Source of the DNA: Salinimicrobium tongyeongense
GTDB taxonomy: Bacteria > Bacteroidota > Bacteroidia > Flavobacteriales > Flavobacteriaceae
Assembly: GCF_026109735.1 (NCBI RefSeq)
Contig: NZ_CP069620.1
Coordinates: 744,001 to 808,000 of the forward strand
Direction of reading: 5' to 3'
DNA: 64,000 nt
Each line of letters starts with the position of its first letter. Positions within the stretch are counted from its first letter, which is position 1. The translations under genes were made by a program, and so were the position numbers. Positions 25,329-34,125 of this stretch are shown here, piece after piece. The notes under the pieces were generated by a model. It had not been told where the DNA came from, ran no database searches, and worked only from the letters and a program-made list of their open reading frames with translations.

Positions 25329-27893
25329 TTGAAACATTTACGGGCAAAAATATCATTAATTCTTTTAACTGCTTTATTTCTTTCTTCCTGTAACGCTGTA
25401 AAAAGAGTTGAAGATGATCAAAGGCTGCTTAAGGAAAATACCATTTATGTAGATGGCGAGGAGATTTCTCAAAGGAATATCTACAACCAGCTTTACCAGG
25501 AGCCAAATAAGACATTTTTGGGGCTTCCGCTACAGCTCTACCTTTATAACCTTGCAAATCCCAATCCTGACACCACTTACCTGAACTGGCTTCAGAAAAA
25601 ACCCAAACGGGCTGAAAGCTTAGCTGATATTCTTTCTGAAAAACAGGTAGTAAGACTGGGGAACATCTACGTCAATATCAACGAATGGATCAAAGAAACC
25701 GGTGAACCCCCGGCAATTGTAAGTGAAGAAAAAAGCGAACGATCTGCCGAACGGCTGAAGGCCTGGTACTGGAACAATGGCTGGTTTAATGCAGAGACCG
25801 ACTACGAGATCATACCCACCAGAAAAAAAAGAGCTAAAGTTAATTATTATGTTACGCCAAAACAGCCGTATTTTATAGATTCCGTAACTACAAAAATAGC
25901 TTCGGTGGTGGCCGATTCCATTTATGAAGCCCATAAAAGAAATTCCTTGATCGTACCCGGGCTTCAATACAAAACCCAGGATTATGGAGCCGAGAGAGAA
26001 CGCCTCACCCAGCTCTACCGCAATAACGGCCTGTATCATTTTGAACAGGAATATATAAGTTTTGAGGCCGATACCATAAATACCGAACATAAAGTAAGCA
26101 CCACGCTTATTATTCAAAACCGGGAAGCCACGGTAGACGGGGTGGAAACACGCATCCCTTACAAAGTGCACAAGATAAGTGACGTAAACATCTTTCCCGA
26201 TTACCGTTACGAAAATCGCACTGAACCCATCACAGATACTGCCTCTAACGAAGGTTATAAAATTTACAGTTTTGATAAACTGCAGTACAAACCCGGCGCC
26301 CTTACCAACGCGATCTTTATTAGTCCCGGCTCCATATATTCGGATGCCGACAGAACCCTCACGTATAACCGCCTCAACCAGTTAAGGATCTTTAAGTACC
26401 CCAACATCCAGTACATGCAAGATCCAACAGATACAACGGGCACGGCGCTTATTGCCAATGTTTTTCTCACCCCGCGCCAAAAATATTCGCTCGGGTTCGA
26501 ATTCGACCTTTCCCAAAGTAATATTCAGAAGTTCGGAATTGGTTTTGGCGGTTCGCTGTTAATCAGGAATGTTTTTAGAGGGGCCGAAATTCTTGAAATC
26601 TCGGGTCGTGGAAGCATTGGTTCATCAAAAGACGCCGCAAATGATTCAGACAGGTTCTTTGACATCACCGAAATTGGAATGGATGTAGACCTCACCTTGC
26701 CCCGTATCCTGTTCCCTGTTTCAACCGAAAAATTCATCCCTAAGTACATGTACCCTTTTACCACCCTGGGTGCCGGTGCCAGCACGCAAACAAACATTGG
26801 TCTTGACAAGCAGAGTTTTACTGCTGTGATGAATTACAGGTGGCTACCCAATGATAAACTTACCCATCTCCTGGACCTGGTAAATATTCAGTACGTGCGC
26901 AATCTAAATGTAGATAACTACTTTAATGTTTACCGCAATTCCTATCTCGAGATTAATGAAATAGCCACATCAGAAAATGTAAGTGCTGCTGAAGAATTTT
27001 TCACCACGAACGAGCAGGGGGAGCGATTTCTTCAAATTCCTGAAGGTGCCGACGGGTTTCTTAGGGCATCACGCCGTGGCCAGGTGGAAGGTTTAACCGG
27101 AAGCCAGTCTGAGATCCTCAACGATCTAAGGGAACGAAAGAACAGGCTTACTGAAGACAACCTCATTTATGCCACCAATTTTTCTTACATCCTCAATAAA
27201 AAAGAGAATATCTACGATGAAGATTTCTCAAGGTTACGGGTAAAATTAGAAGCAGCAGGAAATTTTTTATCGGCTGTTTCCAAGCTCACCGGGATAAAAA
27301 AAGACGACAGCGACCGGTACAGTATTTTTGGCGTAAACTTTTCCCAGTACGCAAAAACGGAGATCGACTACATAAAACACTGGGATCTTGGCCGTGATAA
27401 CGTAATTGCCATTAGAACTTTTGGCGGGATCGCCATTCCCTACGGAAACTCCAACAGCATTCCTTTCATTAGATCCTTTTTTGCCGGCGGCCCTAATGAC
27501 AATCGTGCATGGCAGCCATATTCACTGGGCCCCGGAAGCAGTGGCGGCCGAAATGAGTTCAATGAGGCCAACATGAAATTAGCACTGAGTGCCGAGTACA
27601 GATTTAACCTTTTTGGAGACCTCAACGCAGCTGTTTTTGCAGATGCCGGGAATATCTGGAATGTTTTTGATGTTGTAGAAGAAGAGGCTTCAACCTTTAC
27701 AGGCTTTTCTGACCTGCAGGAACTCGCCCTGGGAACAGGCGTGGGTTTCCGCTATGACTTTGACTTTTTTGTACTGCGGTTCGACATAGGTTTTAAGACC
27801 TATAACCCTGCCCTTGAACCCGAAGACAGGTGGTTTAGCGGATACAAACTTTCACAAGCCGTGTATAATGTAGGAATCAATTATCCTTTTTAA
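25329..27893 (+). CDS. tamL: TamL: lipoprotein-type Omp85/TamA outer membrane assembly protein
   Basis: The 854-residue Omp85 protein has POTRA-like domains (about residues 30-390) and a C-terminal 16-strand barrel. Unlike proteobacterial TamA it has a lipoprotein signal (LTALFLSSC, lipid-anchored Cys near residue 21), which defines the Bacteroidota TamL type thought to work with TamB in outer-membrane biogenesis. The barrel carries the family elements GGSLLIRN, FFAGGPNDNRAWQP in the conserved lid loop and GVGFRYDFDFFVLRFDIG in the final strands. The start is TTG; no ATG lies between it and the signal peptide. No tamB follows; the next gene is fbaA. Confidence 0.85.
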   Translation: MKHLRAKISLILLTALFLSSCNAVKRVEDDQRLLKENTIYVDGEEISQRNIYNQLYQEPNKTFLGLPLQLYLYNLANPNPDTTYLNWLQKKPKRAESLADILSEKQVVRLGNIYVNINEWIKETGEPPAIVSEEKSERSAERLKAWYWNNGWFNAETDYEIIPTRKKRAKVNYYVTPKQPYFIDSVTTKIASVVADSIYEAHKRNSLIVPGLQYKTQDYGAERERLTQLYRNNGLYHFEQEYISFEADTINTEHKVSTTLIIQNREATVDGVETRIPYKVHKISDVNIFPDYRYENRTEPITDTASNEGYKIYSFDKLQYKPGALTNAIFISPGSIYSDADRTLTYNRLNQLRIFKYPNIQYMQDPTDTTGTALIANVFLTPRQKYSLGFEFDLSQSNIQKFGIGFGGSLLIRNVFRGAEILEISGRGSIGSSKDAANDSDRFFDITEIGMDVDLTLPRILFPVSTEKFIPKYMYPFTTLGAGASTQTNIGLDKQSFTAVMNYRWLPNDKLTHLLDLVNIQYVRNLNVDNYFNVYRNSYLEINEIATSENVSAAEEFFTTNEQGERFLQIPEGADGFLRASRRGQVEGLTGSQSEILNDLRERKNRLTEDNLIYATNFSYILNKKENIYDEDFSRLRVKLEAAGNFLSAVSKLTGIKKDDSDRYSIFGVNFSQYAKTEIDYIKHWDLGRDNVIAIRTFGGIAIPYGNSNSIPFIRSFFAGGPNDNRAWQPYSLGPGSSGGRNEFNEANMKLALSAEYRFNLFGDLNAAVFADAGNIWNVFDVVEEEASTFTGFSDLQELALGTGVGFRYDFDFFVLRFDIGFKTYNPALEPEDRWFSGYKLSQAVYNVGINYPF

Positions 27894-27908
27894 CCCGAGG
27901 ATTTTTCT

Positions 27909-27916
27909 TATTTTTG
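27909..27916 (+). promoter_or_regulatory. -7 box TATTTTTG of fbaA
   Basis: TATTTTTG ends 20 bases before the ATG at 27937. No TTG element at the usual distance was found. Confidence 0.45.
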
Positions 27917-27936
27917 TTAACCAAATAATAATAATT

Positions 27937-29004
27937 ATGAGTAATAATATCAAACCCGGGGTTGCCACTGGACAAGAGGTGCAGGAAATCTTCAAATACG
28001 CAAAGAAAAAGAATTTCGCCCTTCCCGCTGTCAACGTCATTGGTTCAAGTACCATTAATGCTGTACTTGAAACAGCAGCCGAACTTAATTCCCCCGTCAT
28101 CATACAGTTCTCCAATGGAGGAGCACAATTCAATGCCGGTAAAGGTCTTTCCAATAAAGATGAGAAAGCCGCTATAGCAGGAGCTGTTGCCGGTGCAAAA
28201 CACGTACACGAACTGGCAGAAGCTTATGGAGCTACTGTTATCCTTCACACAGACCACTGTGCGAAAAAACTTACCGGATGGGTAGATGGCATGCTTGATG
28301 CCAGCGAAAAACATTTTGAGCAGTTTGGAAAACCTTTGTTCAGCTCTCACATGCTCGATCTTAGCGAAGAATCTCTGGAAGAAAATATCGAGACCTGTAA
28401 AAAATACCTTGAGCGCATGAGCAAGATGGGTATGACCCTCGAAATCGAACTTGGGGTTACAGGAGGTGAAGAAGATGGGGTTGACAATACCAACATCGAC
28501 TCTTCAAAACTTTACACCCAGCCAGAAGAAGTGGCATATGCTTATGAAGAGTTGAGCAAAGTGAGCAACCAGTTCACTATCGCTGCAGCTTTCGGAAATG
28601 TTCACGGCGTTTATAAACCCGGAAATGTGAAATTGACTCCGGTGATCCTTAAAAATTCCCAGGATTTTATTTCTGAAAAATACGGTGTTGAAAAGAACAG
28701 CATAGACTTCGTTTTCCACGGCGGAAGTGGCTCTACAGTTGAAGAAATAAGAGAAGCAATTGGCTACGGCGTTATCAAAATGAACATTGATACAGACCTT
28801 CAATATGCTTACCTTGAAGGCATTCGTGACTACATGAGCGAAAAGGCCGATTACCTGAAAGCACAAATTGGCAATCCTGAAGGTGCCGATTCTCCAAATA
28901 AAAAACATTACGATCCAAGAAAGTGGGTTCGTGAAGGAGAATTGACCTTTAAGAAGCGCCTAAAAAAGGCTTTTGAAGACCTGAATAATATTAACACCCT
29001 GTAA
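27937..29004 (+). CDS. fbaA: Class II fructose-bisphosphate aldolase
   Basis: The 355-residue zinc-dependent aldolase cleaves fructose 1,6-bisphosphate to dihydroxyacetone phosphate and glyceraldehyde 3-phosphate. Zinc and catalytic residues are seen in HTDHC (about residues 105-109), the ELGVTGGEEDGVD segment (class IIA, about 169-181), NVHGVY with a zinc His (about 221) and VFHGGSGS (about 260), whose His and Gly-rich loop bind metal and phosphate. It has its own promoter box and a strong terminator, so it is monocistronic. Confidence 0.95.
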   Translation: MSNNIKPGVATGQEVQEIFKYAKKKNFALPAVNVIGSSTINAVLETAAELNSPVIIQFSNGGAQFNAGKGLSNKDEKAAIAGAVAGAKHVHELAEAYGATVILHTDHCAKKLTGWVDGMLDASEKHFEQFGKPLFSSHMLDLSEESLEENIETCKKYLERMSKMGMTLEIELGVTGGEEDGVDNTNIDSSKLYTQPEEVAYAYEELSKVSNQFTIAAAFGNVHGVYKPGNVKLTPVILKNSQDFISEKYGVEKNSIDFVFHGGSGSTVEEIREAIGYGVIKMNIDTDLQYAYLEGIRDYMSEKADYLKAQIGNPEGADSPNKKHYDPRKWVREGELTFKKRLKKAFEDLNNINTL

Positions 29005-29017
29005 TAAAACTAATTAG

Positions 29018-29054
29018 AGGTATGGCCTGAAGATTTTCGGGCCATACCTTTTTT
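29018..29054 (+). terminator. Rho-independent terminator of fbaA
   Basis: AGGTATGGCC (29018-29027) pairs perfectly with GGCCATACCT (29040-29049) around a 12-base loop, followed by a T-run to 29054. It lies 14 bases after the fbaA stop. Confidence 0.88.
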
Positions 29055-29067
29055 AATCTCATTCACC

Positions 29068-29925
29068 ATGGCTTGGTTTAGAAGAACACAAAAGGGAATA
29101 CAAACTGCCACCGAAGACAAGAAGGATGTGCCGAAAGGTTTGTGGTATAAATCCCCCACCGGAAAGATCGTAGATGCAGAACAGCTGGAGAAAAATTTTT
29201 ATGTGAGCCCCGAAGACGGGTACCATGTGAGAATTGGAAGTAACGAATACTTCAAGATTCTTTTTGACGACAACAAGTTCACCGAACTCGACAAAAATCT
29301 TTCATCCCGTGATCCGCTGGACTTCGAGGATACTAAGAAATACACCGATCGCCTGGAGGATGCCCAGAAAAAGACAGGTTTAAAAGACGCTGTTCGCACT
29401 GCTGTGGGAAAATCAAAAGGCAAAGAGCTGGTTGTGGCCTGTATGGATTTTGCCTTTATTGGAGGCTCTATGGGTTCTGTAGTTGGAGAAAAAATCTCCC
29501 GGGCTGCAGATTATGCCCTTGAACACAAAATTCCGCTTATGGTGATCTCCAAATCTGGAGGCGCCAGGATGATGGAAGCAGCTTATTCTTTGATGCAGCT
29601 GGCAAAAACTTCAGCAAAACTGGCACAACTGGCCGATGCCAGAATTCCTTACATCTCCCTTTGTACAGATCCCACCACGGGTGGTACCACGGCATCATTT
29701 GCCATGCTGGGAGACATTAATATTGCCGAACCCGGTGCCCTAATAGGTTTTGCCGGCCCCCGGGTGGTAAAAGACACTACGGGTAAAGACCTGCCCGATG
29801 ATTTCCAGACTTCCGAATTTCTTTTGGAACACGGCTTTTTAGATTTCATCACTAAAAGATCTGAGTTAAAAAATAAGGTTAACCAGTACATAGACCTCAT
29901 TTTGAACAGGCCGGTAAGGGCTTAA
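29068..29925 (+). CDS. accD: Acetyl-CoA carboxylase carboxyltransferase beta subunit lacking the zinc-ribbon cysteines
   Basis: The 285-residue subunit, with the alpha subunit, moves the carboxyl group from biotin to acetyl-CoA, making malonyl-CoA for fatty acid synthesis. The crotonase-fold core is clear: [16 protein letters not shown] (about residues 165-180), [14 protein letters not shown], and IGFAGPRVV. The N-terminal region aligns with the usual zinc ribbon ([10 protein letters not shown] and [12 protein letters not shown]), but the positions normally occupied by four Cys are Ser, Gly/Thr, Ser and Asp, so no zinc can be bound there. I believe this loss is general in flavobacteria. The stop codon overlaps an AAAAATGGCATTTTT palindrome. 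Confidence 0.93.
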   Translation: MAWFRRTQKGIQTATEDKKDVPKGLWYKSPTGKIVDAEQLEKNFYVSPEDGYHVRIGSNEYFKILFDDNKFTELDKNLSSRDPLDFEDTKKYTDRLEDAQKKTGLKDAVRTAVGKSKGKELVVACMDFAFIGGSMGSVVGEKISRAADYALEHKIPLMVISKSGGARMMEAAYSLMQLAKTSAKLAQLADARIPYISLCTDPTTGGTTASFAMLGDINIAEPGALIGFAGPRVVKDTTGKDLPDDFQTSEFLLEHGFLDFITKRSELKNKVNQYIDLILNRPVRA

Positions 29926-29938
29926 AAATGGCATTTTT
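29924..29938. repeat. AAAAATG-G-CATTTTT palindrome overlapping the accD stop
   Basis: Perfect 7-base arms around one G. The first two A bases are part of the accD TAA stop (29923-29925). Confidence 0.8.
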
Positions 29939-29990
29939 GACTGGTAATCAGAAAATTAAAATTTTATCCCGCAAATATCTTATAATATAC

Positions 29991-29998
29991 TATATTTG
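29991..29998 (+). promoter_or_regulatory. -7 box TATATTTG of rpsO
   Basis: TATATTTG matches TAnnTTTG and leaves a leader of roughly 45 bases before the ATG at 30052. Confidence 0.5.
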
Positions 29999-30051
29999 CG
30001 GCCTGGCAGAAAACCTGTCAATACATAAAAATCATTAAAATTAATATTGGA

Positions 30052-30321
30052 ATGTATTTAACTAAAGAAGCAAAAGAAGAACTTTTTGCAAAACACGGCA
30101 AAGGAAAGAACGACACAGGTTCTGCCGAAGGGCAAATCGCCTTATTCACTCATCGTATTGAACACTTAAGTCAGCACTTAAAGAACAATCGTCAGGATTT
30201 TAATACAGAGCGGTCACTTGTTAAATTAGTAGGTAAAAGAAGAAGCCTGCTTGACTATTTAATGAAGAAAGATATCTTGAGGTATCGTGCGATCGTTAAA
30301 GAATTAGGATTAAGAAAATAA
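30052..30321 (+). CDS. rpsO: Small ribosomal subunit protein uS15
   Basis: The 89-residue primary binder of the central domain of 16S rRNA shows the S15 signature: DTGSAEGQIALFT (about residues 21-33), HRIEHLSQHLKNNRQDFNTERSL and VGKRRSLLDYL. Length equals the usual S15. rpsO followed by pnp is a classical order, but here a strong terminator and a 307-base gap separate them. A leader of about 45 bases precedes the ATG; no S15 pseudoknot could be recognised in it by eye. Confidence 0.97.
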   Translation: MYLTKEAKEELFAKHGKGKNDTGSAEGQIALFTHRIEHLSQHLKNNRQDFNTERSLVKLVGKRRSLLDYLMKKDILRYRAIVKELGLRK

Positions 30322-30323
30322 CT

Positions 30324-30352
30324 AAAAGGGGCTCTCGCGGCCCCTTTTTTTT
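30324..30352 (+). terminator. Rho-independent terminator of rpsO
   Basis: AAAAGGGGC (30324-30332) pairs with GCCCCTTTT (30340-30348) around TCTCGCG, ending in a run of eight T bases (30345-30352), directly after the stop. Confidence 0.9.
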
Positions 30353-30462
30353 ATACCATTTCTTCTTTACAAACAGCTTTTATAAAAATTTACCCCGAAT
30401 TTTTCTTTTCCTTTGAAAAATCTCTGTAATTTTTAACCTGAAAAAATTCAGTAATAAAAGCT

Positions 30463-30475
30463 CATTTTTGACACC
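30463..30475. repeat. Half site CATTTTTGACACC of the recurrent palindrome
   Basis: Identical to the right arm (13 of 13 bases) of the 27-base palindrome at 16555-16581; no matching left arm adjoins it. Confidence 0.55.
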
Positions 30476-30556
30476 TCCGTTTTTTTTAACCGCAGGTGAG
30501 AAAACAAAAGGCAGTTTTTCATTGGTCTTTACAACCCACAACAACAACACAACCTG

Positions 30557-30609
30557 TCCCGTTCAGGATTAACGGGAGACCATTGTTTAACCAACCTGCA
30601 ATGAGCAGG
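30557..30609 (+). promoter_or_regulatory. Two hairpins in the pnp leader
   Basis: TCCCGTT (30557-30563) pairs with AACGGGA (30571-30577), and CCTGC (30595-30599) pairs with GCAGG (30605-30609). The second ends 19 bases before the pnp ATG. In enterobacteria a pnp leader stem cut by RNase III allows PNPase to repress itself; a similar role here is inferred only from position. Confidence 0.45.
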
Positions 30610-30628
30610 AGTAGAATTAAAAAAATTT

Positions 30629-32866
30629 ATGATTCCAAAGACATTTAAAGAGGTTATCAATCTTGAAGATGGCAGGTCCATTTCCATTGAGACCGGGAAA
30701 CTGGCAAAACAGGCCCATGGTTCTGTTGTTGTTCAAATGGGAGATGCTATGTTACTTTGTACCGTAGTTTCTAACTACAACAAAAGCACCGCAGATTTCT
30801 TCCCGTTAACCGTAGATTACAGAGAGAAATTTGCAGCCGCAGGTAGATATCCCGGCGGTTTCTTTAAAAGAGAAGCACGCCCAAGTGATGGGGAAGTTCT
30901 TGTGATGAGAATTGTAGACCGCGTTTTGCGCCCTCTTTTCCCTTCAGATTACCGCTACGAAACCCAGGTGATGATTCAGCTGATGTCTCACGACGAAGAA
31001 GTAATGCCCGATGCCCTTGCCGGACTGGCAGCTTCGGCAGCGCTTCAGCTTTCAGACATTCCTTTTGAAACCCCAATTTCAGAAGCCCGCGTGGGAAGGA
31101 TCAACGGCGAATTCGTGATCAACCCAAGCCGAAGCCAGCTGGCAGAATCTGATATCGATATGGTAATTGGTGCCTCTGCCGATTCTGTGATGATGGTAGA
31201 AGGTGAAATGAAAGAAATAAGCGAAGAAGAAATGGCCGAAGCCATTAAATTCGCTCATGAAGCCATTAAGCAGCAAATTGAAGCCCAAAAGCGTTTGGCC
31301 GATGCCGTTGGAAGAAAGCCGGTAAGAGAATATGCCGTTGCCGAATCTGACGAAGATCTTTTCGCCAAAGTTCGCGAAGCAGCTTACCAGAAAATTTATG
31401 ACATCGCTAAAGGCGCCTACAGCAAACACGAACGCAGTGATGCTTTTTCCGCAGTAAAAGACGAAGTTCTTGAAATGTTCTCTGAAGAAGAACTTGAAGA
31501 GAAGAAAGATCTTATTAAAAACTATTTCAATAAGGTAGAAAAAGAAGCCGTAAGAGAGTTAACTCTTGCTGAAGGCTTGCGTCTTGACGGCAGAAAGACA
31601 GACGAGATTCGCCCAATATGGTGCGAGATCGATTATCTTCCTTCTGTTCACGGCTCTGCCCTTTTTACCAGGGGTGAAACCCAGGCGCTGGCTACTGTGA
31701 CCCTTGGTACTTCAAGAGAAGCAAACATGATAGACATGCCAACCCACCAGGGCGAGGAAACTTTCTATCTTCATTACAACTTCCCACCTTTTAGTACCGG
31801 AGAGGCTTACCCAATTCGCGGGACTTCAAGAAGGGAAATTGGTCACGGGAACCTGGCTCAAAGAGCTTTAAAAGGAATGATCCCAGAAGATTGCCCATAC
31901 ACCGTAAGAGTTGTTTCTGAAGTGCTGGAATCAAACGGTTCTTCTTCTATGGCCACAGTATGTGCCGGAACCATGGCAATGATGGATGCCGGAATTCAAA
32001 TGAAAAAACCGGTTTCAGGTATCGCGATGGGTTTAATTTCTGACGGAGATCGCTACGCTGTACTTTCAGACATCCTGGGAGATGAAGATCACCTGGGAGA
32101 TATGGACTTTAAAGTGACCGGTACTGCCGATGGTATCACTGCCTGCCAGATGGATATTAAAGTAAAAGGACTTTCATACGAGATCCTGGTAAAAGCTTTA
32201 AAACAGGCAAGGGCCGGAAGACTACACATCCTCGATAAATTAACTGATACTATTGCTGAGCCAAAACCAAGCGTGAAAGCCCATGCTCCAAAAATGGAGA
32301 AAGTGGAGATTCCTGGTGAATTTATTGGTGCTGTGATTGGGCCTGGTGGAAAAGTGATCCAGGAAATGCAGAAGGAAACCGGAACCACCATTGTCATCGA
32401 AGAAGTTGAAGAAATGGGAATTATCGAGATCCTTGGCGTGAACCAGGAAATGATAGACGAAGTTAAAAAACGCATCAAAGCCATTACCTTTAAACCCGAA
32501 GTTGGCAAGGTATACGAGGTGAAAGTGGTGAAAATGCTCGATTTTGGCGCTGTAGTAGAATACAAGGAAGCTAAAGGAAATGAAGTACTGCTTCACGTTT
32601 CTGAACTTGCCTGGGAGCGTACCGAAAACGTGAGCGACGTGGTGAACATGGGTGATGAGTTTGAAGTAAAATACCTCGGAATTGATCCAAAAACCAGGAA
32701 GCCAAAGGTTTCAAGAAAGGCTATTTTGCCTAAACCAGAAGGATTCCAGTCCAGACCTCCAAGAGACCGCGACAACAACCGCGACGGCGGGAGACGCGAC
32801 AACCGTGACAACAGGGGTCGTGATGACCGCTCAAGGGGAAACAGAGATCGTAACGACAGGAACTAA
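30629..32866 (+). CDS. pnp: Polyribonucleotide nucleotidyltransferase (PNPase)
   Basis: The 745-residue phosphorolytic 3'-5' exoribonuclease degrades RNA to nucleoside diphosphates as a trimer. Two RNase PH domains (about residues 1-230 and 310-550) flank the helical linker; [12 protein letters not shown] and the second-core [18 protein letters not shown] are typical. They are followed by KH ([14 protein letters not shown], about 570) and S1 ([12 protein letters not shown], about 630) RNA-binding domains. The last 40 residues are a disordered Arg/Asp/Asn-rich tail (repeats of [11 protein letters not shown] type), a frequent addition in Bacteroidota that may strengthen RNA binding. The leader carries two hairpins. 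Confidence 0.96.
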   Translation: MIPKTFKEVINLEDGRSISIETGKLAKQAHGSVVVQMGDAMLLCTVVSNYNKSTADFFPLTVDYREKFAAAGRYPGGFFKREARPSDGEVLVMRIVDRVLRPLFPSDYRYETQVMIQLMSHDEEVMPDALAGLAASAALQLSDIPFETPISEARVGRINGEFVINPSRSQLAESDIDMVIGASADSVMMVEGEMKEISEEEMAEAIKFAHEAIKQQIEAQKRLADAVGRKPVREYAVAESDEDLFAKVREAAYQKIYDIAKGAYSKHERSDAFSAVKDEVLEMFSEEELEEKKDLIKNYFNKVEKEAVRELTLAEGLRLDGRKTDEIRPIWCEIDYLPSVHGSALFTRGETQALATVTLGTSREANMIDMPTHQGEETFYLHYNFPPFSTGEAYPIRGTSRREIGHGNLAQRALKGMIPEDCPYTVRVVSEVLESNGSSSMATVCAGTMAMMDAGIQMKKPVSGIAMGLISDGDRYAVLSDILGDEDHLGDMDFKVTGTADGITACQMDIKVKGLSYEILVKALKQARAGRLHILDKLTDTIAEPKPSVKAHAPKMEKVEIPGEFIGAVIGPGGKVIQEMQKETGTTIVIEEVEEMGIIEILGVNQEMIDEVKKRIKAITFKPEVGKVYEVKVVKMLDFGAVVEYKEAKGNEVLLHVSELAWERTENVSDVVNMGDEFEVKYLGIDPKTRKPKVSRKAILPKPEGFQSRPPRDRDNNRDGGRRDNRDNRGRDDRSRGNRDRNDRN

Positions 32867-32890
32867 TTCCTGACAAACCGAATAAATTTT

Positions 32891-32966
32891 AGAGGCCGCC
32901 TAAAAAGCCCTGTTTGTGTCAACCTGAATTCCAGAAGACCGTACAACAGCTTTTTAGACGGCCTCT
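32891..32966 (+). repeat. 18-base inverted repeat with 40-base spacer after pnp
   Basis: AGAGGCCGCCTAAAAAGC (32891-32908) and GCTTTTTAGACGGCCTCT (32949-32966) are reverse complements with one mismatch. The pair lies between the pnp stop and the PepSY gene and could form a long-loop terminator for pnp. Confidence 0.75.
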
Positions 32967-32976
32967 TCTCTATTTT

Positions 32977-34047
32977 ATGAACAACAGGAAAGTTTTAAAG
33001 TACCATTCTTATGCCGGGCTCATTGCCGGATTTTTTTTAGTTTTAATGGGCCTATCGGGTGCCATTCTGGTTTTTCAGCAAGACATAGACGATTACCGAT
33101 GGCAGGAATATATTGAAGTAGAAGACTCTTCGGGTTTACATATTGACCGCGGTATTTCCACAATTCAGAAAAATTATCCCGGCTGGGACACCCGCCTCAT
33201 TCATTTTGAAGAACAGGAAGCACTCATCTTCAATTTGAGGAATACCACCAAAAGATTTTTTGTATTTGTGCACCCATCGAGTGGGGAGGTCATCAAAGAG
33301 CTCAACGAACTCACCACCTTTACACGCTGGTTGCTAAAGTTTCACTATTCCCTGCAGGCCGGGCCTGTAGGCCGCACAATTGTGTTTGTGGTTGGCGTAC
33401 TCTTCCTCTTTTCACTCATCAGCGGAATTTACCTCTACCGGAAAAACATCTTCAAAACGCTCTTTTTCAAAACCCCTGTACTCAGGAAGAACAAACGCAC
33501 ATTTTATTCTTCCCTGCACCGCATTGTAGGTACCTGGGCTTTACTTCTGAATTTTATTTTGGTGATCACCGGCGTTTTACTTTCCTGGAGTGTTGTGGTG
33601 GCAGGCTTTAAAACTTCAGCTGCCCCAAATTCCCCGGTAGTTAGGGCACAGGTAGGAAGTTTACTGAAAGAAATACAGCAGGAGCTTCCCGATTTCCAGC
33701 CCACGTACATCAGGCTTCCGCTTCGCCCTGATGCCAGCCTTGTCATCTATGGTATCTTTGATGATGACCCTTTCTTTTATTCTGAATTCTTCAACCATGT
33801 TAGTGCCGACTATCTTTCCGGAGAAATAAAAGGAATCACAAAAATCCAGGAAGCCAATCTGGGAACAAAAATTTTAAGCAGCGTGCTCCCATTGCACTTT
33901 GGGCAATACGGTGGCATTTGGATCAAGCTTTTATATTGTATTACCGGCCTTAGCGGCCCCTTTTTATCTATTACCGGTTTCCTGATATGGAGACAGGGAA
34001 AACCCTCTAAAAAAACAAAAAGGAAAAAATATTTTTATTATCTTTAA
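32977..34047 (+). CDS. PepSY-associated transmembrane protein (PiuB-like)
   Basis: The 356-residue inner-membrane protein has four membrane segments: GLIAGFFLVLMGLSGAILVF near the start, TIVFVVGVLFLFSLISGIYLY (about 140), WALLLNFILVITGVLLSW (about 185) and a C-terminal LLYCITGLSGPFLSITGFLIW. Periplasmic loops carry PepSY-like segments. YHSYAGLIAGF and the RTFYSSLHRIVGTW motif place it in the PepSY_TM family, members of which are often tied to siderophore or iron uptake, possibly as ferric reductases; function here is not proven. The ATG at 32977 is chosen because an earlier start at 32914 would lie in the loop of the inverted repeat. Confidence 0.82.
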   Translation: MNNRKVLKYHSYAGLIAGFFLVLMGLSGAILVFQQDIDDYRWQEYIEVEDSSGLHIDRGISTIQKNYPGWDTRLIHFEEQEALIFNLRNTTKRFFVFVHPSSGEVIKELNELTTFTRWLLKFHYSLQAGPVGRTIVFVVGVLFLFSLISGIYLYRKNIFKTLFFKTPVLRKNKRTFYSSLHRIVGTWALLLNFILVITGVLLSWSVVVAGFKTSAAPNSPVVRAQVGSLLKEIQQELPDFQPTYIRLPLRPDASLVIYGIFDDDPFFYSEFFNHVSADYLSGEIKGITKIQEANLGTKILSSVLPLHFGQYGGIWIKLLYCITGLSGPFLSITGFLIWRQGKPSKKTKRKKYFYYL

Positions 34048-34112
34048 TTCTTGTAACATTTCCAAACCTTCTTACGTATAACTATTACAAGAGTTATTCA
34101 TAATTAAAATCC

Positions 34113-34118
34113 AAGGAG
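34113..34118 (+). promoter_or_regulatory. Strong Shine-Dalgarno AAGGAG before rpoD
   Basis: AAGGAG lies 7 bases before the ATG at 34126. The other starts examined in this window have A/T-rich leaders without such a motif, as is usual in Bacteroidota. Confidence 0.7.
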
Positions 34119-34125
34119 ACGTTAG

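Larger units (their letters stand above)
30322..30628 (+). other. rpsO-pnp intergenic region with structured pnp leader
   Basis: No coding sequence is seen. After the rpsO terminator there is AT-rich DNA, a half site of the recurrent palindrome at 30463-30475, an A/C-rich stretch of CAAC repeats near 30530-30552, and two hairpins close to the pnp start. Confidence 0.7.

Noticed and set aside
30557-30609. Riboswitch before pnp
   Set aside because: Only two simple hairpins; no conserved motif of any known riboswitch class was recognised.
32089-32565. 158-codon minus-strand frame inside pnp
   Set aside because: Entirely within the conserved KH/S1 part of pnp on the other strand, with low-complexity composition; shadow frame.
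32891-32966. Inverted repeat as the ends of an insertion sequence
   Set aside because: Only 40 bases lie between the arms, with no transposase and no visible target duplication.
32914-32976. Upstream start for the PepSY protein at 32914
   Set aside because: It would place the N-terminus in the loop and right arm of the inverted repeat; the ATG at 32977 begins at the conserved region.
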